From assembly GCF_030814315.1 (NCBI RefSeq), contig NZ_JAUSUV010000009.1, forward strand, positions 1 through 64,000: 64,000 nucleotides of DNA, in the 5' to 3' direction. This document shows, in pieces, positions 56,083 through 64,000 of this stretch (positions are counted from its first letter, which is position 1; each line of letters opens with the position of its first letter). Source of the DNA: Croceifilum oryzae (GTDB lineage: Bacteria; Bacillota; Bacilli; Thermoactinomycetales; Thermoactinomycetaceae). Position numbers and translations under genes: made by a program. The notes under the pieces are model-generated. The model had not been told where the DNA came from, searched no databases, and was given only the letters and a program-made list of their open reading frames with translations.

Positions 56083-57021
56083 GTGAAAAAGAATTTCGTC
56101 AGATTTAATCTAGTAGCTGTTTTTACGTTGTTATTCGTACTCGTTGCTTGTAGCAACAAAACCGAAACCGTTTCCAGTGAAAGTGGTAAAACACAAACCC
56201 TTTCTTATCTCAATAAAGAGTATAAAGTCCCTGCTCAAGTAAAAAACATCGTAACTGCTAGTCTAGAATCGATGGAAGATGCCGCTGTACTAGGTGTAAA
56301 ACCAGTAGGCTCGATTACAGTAGGAGGAAAACTTCCTAGTTATCTTGCTAAAGAATTAGACGGTGCTAAATCAATCGGCGAAAAACAACAACCGAATTAT
56401 GAAGCTCTCCTCACATTAAAGCCGGATGTCATTATGGGAACATCAAAGTTTCAACCTGATGTAGTAGAAAAATTAAACAAAATCGCTCCTATGCTCCCTG
56501 TCTCCCATATTTCTACAAACTGGGAAGCGAACCTTAAATTAATGGGAGAACTAACGAAAAACAAGGAAAAAGCAGATCAGGTTATCAGCAAATATAAAGA
56601 GGATGCCGCTAAACTAAAGGAATCCCTTCAACCTATGAAAGATAAGAAAGCCGTTATTATTCGAATTCGCGGCGGAAACATCAATCTTTATCCGAGCAAT
56701 ATTTACTTCAATCCTGTTTTATATAACGATCTAGGGCTAACCGTTCCAAAAGAACTTCAATCCCTTAAAGCACAAGAAGTCGTTTCCTTAGAAAAATTTG
56801 CTGAAATCAATCCAGACTATATTTTTGTTCAATTTGCGGAAAGTGAAAATGCGGACAAGAAACAAGCATTAGAAGAACTGCAAAAGAATCCAATCTGGAA
56901 CACCATCCAAGCCGTCAAAAATAAAAAAGTCTATGTAAACACTGTAGATCCAATGGCCCAAGGCGGAACCGCGTGGAGCAAAATTGCATTCTTAAAAGCA
57001 GCAGAACAAATGAAAAAGTAA
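56083..57021 (+). CDS. Ferric siderophore-binding lipoprotein (FeuA-like)
   Basis: Captures the ferric siderophore outside the cell. The 312 aa protein starts at GTG 56083 after AAAGGAG and has a signal peptide with lipobox LVAC (Cys near residue 23). The class III binding-protein pattern follows: VKNIVTASLESMEDAAVLG, YEALLTLKPDVIMGTS near 105 and EINPDYIFVQFAE near 245. Neighbours and divergence from dhb point to bacillibactin, as for B. subtilis FeuA. A xenosiderophore role is possible. Confidence 0.92.
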   Translation: MKKNFVRFNLVAVFTLLFVLVACSNKTETVSSESGKTQTLSYLNKEYKVPAQVKNIVTASLESMEDAAVLGVKPVGSITVGGKLPSYLAKELDGAKSIGEKQQPNYEALLTLKPDVIMGTSKFQPDVVEKLNKIAPMLPVSHISTNWEANLKLMGELTKNKEKADQVISKYKEDAAKLKESLQPMKDKKAVIIRIRGGNINLYPSNIYFNPVLYNDLGLTVPKELQSLKAQEVVSLEKFAEINPDYIFVQFAESENADKKQALEELQKNPIWNTIQAVKNKKVYVNTVDPMAQGGTAWSKIAFLKAAEQMKK

Positions 57022-57043
57022 GTAAGTTAGGTGTGTCACTGAT

Positions 57044-58051
57044 ATGGTAAATAAAAATCGAGTACCTAAAATGATCATTTTGACTGCTCCATTGTTGATT
57101 GTTCTAGTCATTTTTCTATCCATTCTCTACGGAGCAAAATCGTTTGATCCCATGACCGTTTGGAACGCAATCTTTCACTATCATGCAGACAACCAGGATC
57201 ATGCGATTATTCAAAGTTCGCGAGTCCCTAGAGCACTAGGCGCATTACTCGTAGGTGCATATCTAGCCATATCGGGTGCACTCATGCAGGGGATGACAAG
57301 AAATTATCTTGCATCCCCTTCTATTATGGGTGTTACGGATGGATCCGTTTTTGTCATTACCTTATGTATGGTTTTTATCCCAAGCCTTTCTTCTTATCAG
57401 ATGATATTTGCCTCTATGATCGGGTCCGCACTCGGTGCCATCATCGTATTTGGCTTTGGTTCGCTCATTCGAAATGGGCTTTCTCCGATTCGACTAGCCA
57501 TCATCGGTACCGTAATTGGAACCTTTTTAAGCAGTCTTTCCGCTGCGATTGCCTCTTACTTTCAAGTATCACAAAACGTTAGCTTCTGGTACAATGCCAG
57601 GTTGCATCAAATTGATCCGAGTATGCTGAAACTAGCAATTCCTTTTGGTGTAATCGGCATTATCCTTGCTTTATATGTATCCAAATCCATTACCATTCTC
57701 TCACTGGGCGAAGATATCTCCATTACCCTTGGACAACGTACCAAATACATAAAAATAATATCCATGTTAGCTGTTATCTTCCTAACCGGAACGGCAGTTG
57801 CTTTAGTTGGAAAAATCGGATTCGTTGGACTTATCATCCCACATATGACTCGGTTTCTAGTAGGGATCGACTATAAATGGGTCATTCCCTGCGCAGGAAT
57901 CGTGGGCGGGCTATTCCTCGCTATATGCGATATCCTAAGCCGCTTTATTAATTATCCGTTTGAAACTCCGATTGGTGTTTTAACTGCCATTATCGGTGTC
58001 CCTTTCTTCCTCTATCTCATTCGCTCTAAGGGGGGAAAGAATGTTGTCTAA
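57044..58051 (+). CDS. FecCD-family siderophore permease, first subunit (FeuB-like)
   Basis: A 335 aa membrane subunit with about ten helices. Family marks are SRVPRALGALLVGAYLAISG near residue 65, QGMTRNYLASPSIMGV near 87, and GKIGFVGLIIPHMTRFLVG near 263, the loop that meets the ATPase. It overlaps the next gene by 11 bases, which suggests translational coupling and one-to-one heterodimer assembly. Confidence 0.93.
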   Translation: MVNKNRVPKMIILTAPLLIVLVIFLSILYGAKSFDPMTVWNAIFHYHADNQDHAIIQSSRVPRALGALLVGAYLAISGALMQGMTRNYLASPSIMGVTDGSVFVITLCMVFIPSLSSYQMIFASMIGSALGAIIVFGFGSLIRNGLSPIRLAIIGTVIGTFLSSLSAAIASYFQVSQNVSFWYNARLHQIDPSMLKLAIPFGVIGIILALYVSKSITILSLGEDISITLGQRTKYIKIISMLAVIFLTGTAVALVGKIGFVGLIIPHMTRFLVGIDYKWVIPCAGIVGGLFLAICDILSRFINYPFETPIGVLTAIIGVPFFLYLIRSKGGKNVV

Positions 58052-59051
58052 ACCAACGGGCTTTCGTTATATAAAGAGTTTATTGATCCTTATCGCCCTG
58101 CTTATCACATTATTTTATATCAGTTTAACCAATGGAACCTTTGACCTCACCGTAAGCGATGTCTTACATGCTTTCCTACGAATCAATCCCGTTCCAACGC
58201 ATGATTTTGTCTTATTCGACCTCCGACTCCCTCGAATTGTCGTTGCCAGTTTAGTAGGGCTTGGACTCGGAATCGCTGGAGCTGTCATCCAAGGGGTCAC
58301 AAAAAATGGATTAGCCGATCCTGGAATTTTAGGGATTAATGCAGGTGCAGGTGCAGCGATCGTCCTATTCTTATTCTTTTTTCATGAGCAGATTGGTTCG
58401 TTTTCGGTTCTCATGCAACCTTTGTTTGGATTAATTGGTGGGCTAGGGGCCGCAGTTATCATTTATCTGTTGGCTTGGAAGAATGGTCGGATCGATACAC
58501 AACGGCTGATTCTAACCGGGATTGCCATCAGCTCTGGCTTTGGCGCGCTCGCTATGTATCTATCACTGAAAATGAAGTCAACCGACTTTGAAATGGCAAC
58601 CCTCTGGAGTATGGGGAGTGTGTACAATGCGAACTGGCAATCCATTTTCGCCATGCTACCATGGTTCATCCTCCTCATCCCAATTTATCGAAAATCTTAC
58701 TTGCTTGACTTGTTTCAACTAGAGGAATCTAGCTTGAAAAGCTTAGGTGTCTCGTTAGAAAAAGAGAAAGCGATCCTGCTATTAAGTAGTATTGGGCTGG
58801 TAAGTGCCTGTGTCTCTGTATCAGGTGGAATTGGTTTTATCGGGCTGATGGCTCCTCATATCGCCAAGCAACTCGTTGGGCTGAGGCATCGCTACATCAT
58901 CCCCATCTGTGGCTTAATCGGCATGACGCTTGTCGTCGGATCCGACTTTATCGCCAAGAATCTATTCCCAGCAGAAATATCAGTAGGGATCGTCATCTCC
59001 ATCATCGGTGTACCTTATTTTCTTTATTTACTATTAACGGCTAGAAGTTAG
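58041..59051 (+). CDS. FecCD-family siderophore permease, second subunit (FeuC-like)
   Basis: A 336 aa partner permease with LRLPRIVVASLVGLGLGIAG near residue 58, GVTKNGLADPGILGINAGAG near 82 and GGIGFIGLMAPHIAKQLVG near 265. ATG 58041 is set by GGGGGGAAAG just upstream; it lies within the end of the first permease gene. A longer in-frame reading to 57996 has no site. Confidence 0.93.
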   Translation: MLSKPTGFRYIKSLLILIALLITLFYISLTNGTFDLTVSDVLHAFLRINPVPTHDFVLFDLRLPRIVVASLVGLGLGIAGAVIQGVTKNGLADPGILGINAGAGAAIVLFLFFFHEQIGSFSVLMQPLFGLIGGLGAAVIIYLLAWKNGRIDTQRLILTGIAISSGFGALAMYLSLKMKSTDFEMATLWSMGSVYNANWQSIFAMLPWFILLIPIYRKSYLLDLFQLEESSLKSLGVSLEKEKAILLLSSIGLVSACVSVSGGIGFIGLMAPHIAKQLVGLRHRYIIPICGLIGMTLVVGSDFIAKNLFPAEISVGIVISIIGVPYFLYLLLTARS

Positions 59052-59069
59052 ATTTTAGGAGAGATCGCT

Positions 59070-59903
59070 ATGAGTATCCTACGTGTAGAAAATGCGGAAG
59101 CAAGATATGAGGGAAATGTAATCTTTGAAAATCTGTGTCTAGATGTGATCAAAGGCAAAATTACCACCATTATCGGCCCCAATGGCTGTGGGAAATCCAC
59201 ATTACTCAAAACCATGGGTCGCATTCTCAAACCGAAGTTCGGAAAAGTCTACTTGCAGGACCAAGATATCAATACCCTTCCTACACAGGAAATCGCCAAA
59301 CGTCTTACCTTGCTTCCTCAAAATCCTATAGCTCCTGGAGAACTAGGAGTGGAAGAGCTGATTTCATATGGTAGATATCCGCATCGTAAAAATATCAGCA
59401 ATCTAACCACTGAGGACAAAGAAAAGATTGAATGGGCTCTCGAAATTACTCACACCCTCCCCTACCGCGATCGTCCACTCGGTAGCTTGTCAGGAGGGCA
59501 ACGGCAAAAAGTCTGGTTAGCCATGGCACTCGCGCAAGATACGACGGTCCTACTACTCGATGAACCGACTACTTATCTAGATTTAGCCCATCAATTAGAT
59601 GTCTTACAAATCGTCGAAAACCTAAACCACCATCATCAATGCACCGTTGTCATGGTACTGCATGATATTAACCATGCCGCGCGGTTTTCGCATGAAATCG
59701 TGGGGATGCGGGACGGAAAGATCATGGCAACAGGGAGTCCTCATGAACTGATTACAGCGGATACCTTAAAGCAAATCTTTCATATCGACGCCCGAATCAT
59801 GGTCGATCCGTCTAATGGTTCACCTGTTTGCTTTGGATATGAAAGTGCATTAGCAGAAGAAGAGTTCGTATTACATAAAGAAAAGGAGAATGTTGCCACA
59901 TGA
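59070..59903 (+). CDS. Siderophore ABC transporter ATPase (FecE/YusV-like)
   Basis: A 277 aa ATPase with Walker A GPNGCGKSTLLKT near residue 36, Q-loop LLPQNP near 88, signature LSGGQRQKVWLAMALAQ near 140, Walker B VLLLDEPTTYLDLAHQ and the switch His in VMVLHDINHAARF. B. subtilis feuABC lacks a linked ATPase and borrows YusV; here the ATPase is in the operon. It overlaps the esterase gene by four bases (ATGA). Confidence 0.93.
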   Translation: MSILRVENAEARYEGNVIFENLCLDVIKGKITTIIGPNGCGKSTLLKTMGRILKPKFGKVYLQDQDINTLPTQEIAKRLTLLPQNPIAPGELGVEELISYGRYPHRKNISNLTTEDKEKIEWALEITHTLPYRDRPLGSLSGGQRQKVWLAMALAQDTTVLLLDEPTTYLDLAHQLDVLQIVENLNHHHQCTVVMVLHDINHAARFSHEIVGMRDGKIMATGSPHELITADTLKQIFHIDARIMVDPSNGSPVCFGYESALAEEEFVLHKEKENVAT

Positions 59904-60724
59904 GCAGGAGCATCAGTAAAATCGAATCATCTTCTCCTCATATAGATCGCTGGGTTGTACACAGCAATGAATTCAATCTACCCTATCATCTCGATATTTC
60001 AGTACCGTCCCAACCGGCGCCTCAGACGGGATACCCCATAATTTATGTGCTAGATGGAAATGCCTTTTTCCAGACCATACATGAACAAGTCCGCTTACAA
60101 TCAAAGAGGTCCGACAAAACAGGGGTTCATCCTTCTGTTGTCGTCAGCATCGGTTATCCGGGTGACAAAGACTTTAACCTTCCACGTCGCTTTTATGATT
60201 TTACAGTACCATCCGCATCCGAAATTCCTCCCAAGCCAAATGGAGAAAAATGGCCCGAATCAGGTGGCGCCCATCAATTTTTACACTTTATCGAATCCGA
60301 ACTAAAGCCGCTTATTCTAGAAAAATACCAAGTGGATGAAACCAGGCAGACCCTTCTCGGCCATTCTCTAGGAGGTTTGTTTGTACTCGAAGTACTCTTT
60401 ACCAAACCTCAAGCTTTCCAAGGATATATCGCCAGTAGCCCTTCCATCTGGTGGAACCAATGTGATGTGTTAACTAGAGAAGCTGATTTCGCTTCCCTCA
60501 TCTCATCCCTTTCTTCTAAAATCCGGCTATTTCTTACGGTCGGCTCCCTAGAGCTGGATCACATGGTCAAAGATGCTACTGCTCTATCTGAACGCCTCCA
60601 ATCTCTGACTAACCACTCATTTCAGATGAACTTTCACAACGCAGAATTTGAAAATCATCTATCTGTCGTCGCAACAACACTCAGCCGCGCTCTGCGCTTT
60701 GTCGGAAATAGAGAGACATCCTAA
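59900..60724 (+). CDS. besA: Ferric bacillibactin trilactone esterase (BesA-like)
   Basis: Alpha/beta hydrolase of 274 aa that opens the trilactone ring to release iron in the cytosol. It has the esterase-D/BesA pattern: IYVLDGNAFFQTIHEQVRLQ near residue 48, VVSIGYPGD near 80, the nucleophile GHSLGGLFVLEVLF near 153 and SPSIWWN near 178, with a late His in FENHLSV. It has no signal peptide, in line with action after uptake. Last gene of the uptake operon. Confidence 0.9.
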   Translation: MSRSISKIESSSPHIDRWVVHSNEFNLPYHLDISVPSQPAPQTGYPIIYVLDGNAFFQTIHEQVRLQSKRSDKTGVHPSVVVSIGYPGDKDFNLPRRFYDFTVPSASEIPPKPNGEKWPESGGAHQFLHFIESELKPLILEKYQVDETRQTLLGHSLGGLFVLEVLFTKPQAFQGYIASSPSIWWNQCDVLTREADFASLISSLSSKIRLFLTVGSLELDHMVKDATALSERLQSLTNHSFQMNFHNAEFENHLSVVATTLSRALRFVGNRETS

Positions 60725-60771
60725 AATCAAAGAGATCGGTATGCATAGTTGCATACCGATCTCTTTGATTT
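60724..60771 (+). terminator. Terminator of the siderophore uptake operon
   Basis: Perfect 21-base arms (60724-60744 and 60751-60771; core AGAGATCGGTATGC) around loop ATAGTT. The T-run is short. Confidence 0.85.
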
Positions 60772-60828
60772 CATACACCTTTATCGTATAATACTAAGGT
60801 TAGTCATCTCGGAAAGGCAGGCACTTTG

Positions 60829-61797
60829 ATGAAAACAATTCAAATCATTACAACGGGTGGCACGATTGGGATGGCTGTAGATCCTGAATCAAAAGGAGCA
60901 AAGCCTACTAGTTTCTCATTTATCACAGATAACATTTCCCTATTTTCACCCTATGCCCACATACAAGTGGATTCCTATCTTAATATTCCAAGCCCCCACA
61001 TGACACTCGATCATATGGTAAATCTCGCTCAAAAAGTGACCTATTATCTAGAGCAACCCGAAATTGATGGAGTCGTCATCACCCACGGGACTGATACCAT
61101 GGAGGAAACGGCCTATTATCTACAACATGTCTTGCCAAAAGGAAAGCCGGTTATCATCACAGGTTCGATGTCCAATCAAAGCGAGGCTAGTTTTGATGGA
61201 TTGCAAAATCTCGTTCATTCTGTACATATTGCAACATTGCCCGAGTCTGAGCCCCACGGAGTCTTAGTTGTGTTTCAAAATGAAGTACACAGCCCGATCT
61301 ATATGACAAAAACATACCCAGACCGTCTTCCTTTCTTTGAATCCTTAGTAGTCGGTCCCATGGCAAAACGTTTGAAAGCAGACGAATTCGAGTGGATTGT
61401 CCCGGCACTCGACCATCCACAATTCCCGATCCAATACTTAACCAAAGATGTCGTGCTCTTCACTGCTTACGCAGGCATGGATCGTTCTTATACCGATTGG
61501 GCAATTGCTAGTAAAAAAGATGGCATCGTCATTCAAGCATTAGGCTTCGGACATCTACCACCCGCTGTTATCCCTTCCATCGTGGAAGCGATTCAATTCG
61601 GGATCCCCGTCGTCATCACTTCCCGATGTGCCTATAGTGCGACAGGTACCACGTATGCTTATGAAGGAGGAGGGAAACATTTAGAAGAACTTGGTTGCAT
61701 TCTTGCCCAAGGAAATGGTCAGAAAATAAGAATCTTCCTAAGCATGATCTTAGAACAAACCACCAACTTAGCCAAAATCAAATCCTATTTTAGTTAG
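60829..61797 (+). CDS. L-asparaginase
   Basis: Hydrolyses asparagine to aspartate and ammonia. The 322 aa protein has the first catalytic-Thr motif ITTGGTIGM near residue 8 and the second VITHGTDTMEETAYYL near 82, then ITGSMSNQSEASFDG, all as in bacterial asparaginases. No signal peptide, so the enzyme is cytosolic (AnsA type). ATG 60829 is preferred to a TTG one codon earlier. The next gene, a purine permease, starts 18 bases on, so the two may form an operon. Confidence 0.92.
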   Translation: MKTIQIITTGGTIGMAVDPESKGAKPTSFSFITDNISLFSPYAHIQVDSYLNIPSPHMTLDHMVNLAQKVTYYLEQPEIDGVVITHGTDTMEETAYYLQHVLPKGKPVIITGSMSNQSEASFDGLQNLVHSVHIATLPESEPHGVLVVFQNEVHSPIYMTKTYPDRLPFFESLVVGPMAKRLKADEFEWIVPALDHPQFPIQYLTKDVVLFTAYAGMDRSYTDWAIASKKDGIVIQALGFGHLPPAVIPSIVEAIQFGIPVVITSRCAYSATGTTYAYEGGGKHLEELGCILAQGNGQKIRIFLSMILEQTTNLAKIKSYFS

Positions 61798-61815
61798 AAA
61801 TCGAGGGAATCAATC

Positions 61816-63087
61816 GTGAAACCACTTCATACACTCTTTGAGTTTGAAAAAAATAATACTACTTTTCAACGAGAAATTACCGCAGGCTTAACCACATTTT
61901 TCACCGTAGCCTATATCATTGTGGTAAATAGTTCCATCCTACATGATAGCGGAATCAATCTTCAGATGGCCGTTTTGGCAACTGTTTTTGTCTCGATCTT
62001 CGGCTGTCTATTAATGGGGCTATACGCAAACGCTCCTATCGTCCTCGTACCCGGCATGGGTATTAACACGTATTTCACCTATACCATCGTCCAAAATCAA
62101 GGATTATCGTGGCAGTCAGCCCTTGGAATCGTCGTAATCTCAGGTCTTATTTTCATACTCGTCGCTTTTACCAGTCTAGGCGTAAAAATTACCAAAGCAA
62201 TCCCTGCATCTCTTAAGCACGCCATCTCCGTAGGTATTGGTGTCCTGATCACCTTTATCGGTCTACAAAAAGGGGGAATCATCTTGGTTCACCCTCAAAC
62301 TGGACTTCAATTAGGTAATCTGAGTGACCCACAAGTGATCCTAACCTTAATCGGTCTTTTGATTGCACTCGTATTATTTATACTGGATCTAAAAACAGCA
62401 TTTTTGCTAACCATTCTTTCCATCACTGGCTTAGCCGCTTATATTGGGATCACAAACTTATCGGCGTCTCAACCTTTACAAATAAGCGAATACAGCTCGT
62501 TCTTCGGCTCGTTTTCACTCAAAGACATGGGAAAAGTAGATTTTTGGTTAGCTGTTTTCTCTTTAACCCTTCTCTCTGTATTTGAACATGTTGGCTTGCT
62601 TCAAGGACTTCTACCTAACAAAGATCGGTTCGTACGATCCTTAAAAGCGGGTTCCATTACAGCTATGGTATCCGGATTATTTGGCACCAGCCCGACCATT
62701 AGCGCAGCCGAAAGTGCAGCCGGAACAGCTGTAGGCGGACGAACCGGGCTAACAGCCGTTACGACTGGACTTGCCTTTGCGGTAACACTATTATTCTTAC
62801 CATTTATTAATATGATTCCCAACAGCGCTACCTCCCCCATTTTAGTCATCGTCGGAGCACTCATGTTTCAATCCGTAAAAGAGATTCCATTCCATAATCT
62901 CAGCGAAGCCATCCCTGCCTTTTTGCTTATCATCTTCATCGGCTTCACACAAAGCATCCCAGATGGAATGGCATTCGGCTTTATCAGCTACGCCGTCGTC
63001 CGGATCATCAAGAAAGATTTTCGTAAAGAAAATATTGTGTTATTCGTAATTGCGGGATTGTTTCTGATATCATTGTTTTTGAAGTAA
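61816..63087 (+). CDS. NCS2-family purine permease (AzgA/PbuG-like)
   Basis: A 423 aa carrier with 12-14 helices. Family marks are REITAGLTTFFTVAYIIVVN near residue 20, VLVPGMGINTYFTYT near 77 and the SPTISAAESAAGTAVGGRTG loop near 295. AzgA/PbuG members import hypoxanthine, guanine or adenine by proton symport. Start is GTG 61816 with GAGGGA upstream. Confidence 0.9.
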   Translation: MKPLHTLFEFEKNNTTFQREITAGLTTFFTVAYIIVVNSSILHDSGINLQMAVLATVFVSIFGCLLMGLYANAPIVLVPGMGINTYFTYTIVQNQGLSWQSALGIVVISGLIFILVAFTSLGVKITKAIPASLKHAISVGIGVLITFIGLQKGGIILVHPQTGLQLGNLSDPQVILTLIGLLIALVLFILDLKTAFLLTILSITGLAAYIGITNLSASQPLQISEYSSFFGSFSLKDMGKVDFWLAVFSLTLLSVFEHVGLLQGLLPNKDRFVRSLKAGSITAMVSGLFGTSPTISAAESAAGTAVGGRTGLTAVTTGLAFAVTLLFLPFINMIPNSATSPILVIVGALMFQSVKEIPFHNLSEAIPAFLLIIFIGFTQSIPDGMAFGFISYAVVRIIKKDFRKENIVLFVIAGLFLISLFLK

Positions 63088-63103
63088 ATGAATAGACGCA
63101 TAC

Positions 63104-63149
63104 AAGAACGCCTCAGCCAATTCGAATGGCTGAGGCGTTCTTCTTTTTG
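63104..63149 (+). terminator. Terminator of the purine permease gene
   Basis: Arms AAGAACGCCTCAGCCA and TGGCTGAGGCGTTCTT around loop ATTCGAA, followed by CTTTTTG. Confidence 0.9.
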
Positions 63150-63163
63150 TTCTCACATACTGT

Positions 63164-63337
63164 TTATATATTCGTGGATACATAAACAGTATAGGCTGCC
63201 GTATTGGAGATATTCGTAGCCAAATAAAATGAGAGAGAATTATTGCGTACGACAGGTGTACCCGGCGTAGTGCTAACCCACGTAACTGTAGCAGGTGCCA
63301 CCTTTCCATTTCGTCCTGTACCCAGTATAGGGATCAT
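63164..63337 (-). CDS. Small hypothetical protein, 57 aa
   Basis: Reads MIPILGTGRNGKVAPATVTW and continues with STTPGTPVVRNN and a beta-strand-like end YTVYVSTNI. No family is recognised and no clear ribosome binding site is seen, only an A-rich AAAAAGTAA region. It could be a small spore-surface or secreted protein, or a remnant. The reading frame's regular beta-strand pattern is the main support. Confidence 0.35.
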   Translation of the reverse strand: MIPILGTGRNGKVAPATVTWVSTTPGTPVVRNNSLSFYLATNISNTAAYTVYVSTNI

Positions 63338-63404
63338 GATAATATTACTTTTTAAATAAATATTTATATTGTTTTCAAATAAGTTATTGAAAGGGACAGT
63401 ATGA

Positions 63405-63509
63405 ATGAAAATAAAAGAACGAGATGATTGGTCACCTGAGCGGAAGGGGTTATCAGCATTCGTAGCTTTACTTATGATCGTGCTTGTACTATTTCAATCT
63501 CATGATTAA
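63405..63509 (+). CDS. Small single-span membrane protein, 34 aa
   Basis: Reads MKIKERDDWSPERKG and then a hydrophobic segment (LSAFVALLMIVLVLF). AAAGGGA lies about 10 bases upstream. Its stop overlaps the start of the next gene as ATGATTAA, which suggests a two-gene membrane unit. No family recognised. Confidence 0.5.
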   Translation: MKIKERDDWSPERKGLSAFVALLMIVLVLFQSHD

Positions 63510-63834
63510 GTATTTATATCTTCTACTTGGTTGGATCTCGATCATTTTAACGATATACATTTCCAGTCATATCGATCATTTGATCTTCAAACGAAAATGG
63601 AATTACTATATTGTCTCCCCTTGCCTACACCTACTCACAAGCCAACTTACTCTATTCGGTCTGATGTTGTATTACAGTGAAGGCGATTTAACTTTCATTC
63701 GAGACGATCATCGCTCTTTTCTATTTAAAACAATGGGTATCACATTATCGTATACACTACTATATTGGGTACTAGATGTTTTAAGCAGGTGGATCTTTAT
63801 GATCTGTATTTATCGAAAAAAACATGAAAAATAG
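63502..63834 (+). CDS. Hypothetical membrane protein, 110 aa
   Basis: A protein with three to four hydrophobic helices (YLYLLLGWISIILTIYI near the start, LTSQLTLFGLMLYY near 50 and a C-terminal LSYTLLYWVLDVL segment) and a basic end (YRKKHEK). The ATG at 63502 lies inside the end of the 34-codon gene and has no site of its own, so translation is probably coupled. I recognise no family. Confidence 0.6.
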   Translation: MIKYLYLLLGWISIILTIYISSHIDHLIFKRKWNYYIVSPCLHLLTSQLTLFGLMLYYSEGDLTFIRDDHRSFLFKTMGITLSYTLLYWVLDVLSRWIFMICIYRKKHEK

Positions 63835-63839
63835 ATATC

Positions 63840-64000
63840 TTATGTAGACCGCTTCCTTATTAGATCTTCTGCTATCTTCCTCCCATGATAACGTCCATTT
63901 TCAATAAAAATCTTAGTTGAATCAAATCCTGTAGCCACTACACCTGCTAAATAGGTACCTGAAATGCTCGTTTCCATCGAGTCGCTTAAAATGGGAACAT
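63840..64000 (-). CDS. ypdA: C-terminal part of a YpdA-like bacillithiol disulfide reductase, cut by the window edge
   Basis: The last 53 codons of a minus-strand gene. The segment METSISGTYLAGVVATGFD followed by KIFIENGRYHGRKIAEDLI matches the FAD-domain end of YpdA-type flavoprotein disulfide reductases, which recycle bacillithiol. Stop at 63842-63840. In B. subtilis ypdA lies close to sleB-ypeB; here a 27 kb segment separates them. Confidence 0.75.
   Translation of the reverse strand, partial: VPILSDSMETSISGTYLAGVVATGFDSTKIFIENGRYHGRKIAEDLIRKRST

Noticed and set aside
63070-63309. A 79-codon minus-strand frame
   Set aside because: It spans the permease terminator hairpin and lacks a ribosome binding site; the overlapping 57-codon frame fits better, though weakly.

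Overview
The window reads as chromosome of a Gram-positive, endospore-forming member of the Bacillales. The basis is the sporulation and germination genes (spoIVA, sleB-ypeB, a YIEGIA pair, spore photoproduct lyase), Bacillus-type gene order (cmk, plsC, S1-like protein, der, plsY, gpsA, spoIVA, hbs, folE, mtrB, hepS-ubiE-hepT, ndk, aroC-aroB-hisC), strong AGGAGG ribosome binding sites and abundant intrinsic terminators. Menaquinone synthesis by the futalosine route (MqnA with UbiA and UbiX) is unlike B. subtilis. Together with the collagen-like spore-surface proteins it suggests a Thermoactinomycetaceae-like relative, but that placement is inference; there is no rRNA in the window.

Layout. 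1-7800 (mostly minus): an unknown protein, coaA, a membrane protein, hisC, aroB, aroC, holB and ndk. 7800-16700 is accessory: a DNA alkylation repair-like protein, a lipoate ligase, a spore-surface cluster (a 55-residue leader-only protein and a collagen-like protein sharing that leader), an RRNPP-type peptide receptor gene (frameshifted) with an overlapping secreted propeptide gene, a short minus-strand peptide gene, a DUF3298-like gene, a lone acpP, and a UV-repair pair (pyrimidine-dimer glycosylase and splB). 17000-21800 is one minus-strand menaquinone operon, hepS-ubiE-ubiA-ubiX-mqnA-hepT. 21850-36600 is the conserved housekeeping and sporulation backbone: mtrB, tRNA-Pro, folE, hbs, spoIVA, a YphF-like lipoprotein, a DUF2768 protein, gpsA, plsY, der, YIEGIA pair, S1-like protein, plsC, cmk, ypeB, sleB.

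36800-63800 looks like a large insertion between sleB and a YpdA-like gene that enters at the right edge. It holds an SGNH lipoprotein with a membrane acyltransferase, an MFS carrier, a second collagen-like protein, then a complete bacillibactin-type siderophore locus: dhbA-dhbC-dhbE-isochorismatase-ArCP-dhbF-mbtH-MFS exporter-DAHP synthase on the minus strand, and binding protein, two permeases, ATPase and trilactone esterase on the plus strand. The two arms diverge from a 300-base region with three Fur-box-like sequences. Asparaginase and a purine permease follow.

How the genes connect: AroB, AroC and the DAHP synthase feed chorismate; MqnA draws it into menaquinone and DhbC into 2,3-dihydroxybenzoate, while HisC may serve histidine and aromatic transamination. 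The least ordinary parts are the receptor/propeptide pair at 12.4-13.8 kb with its converging short peptide gene, the stand-alone leader module of the collagen-like family, a dispersed intergenic repeat, and the split DhbB.
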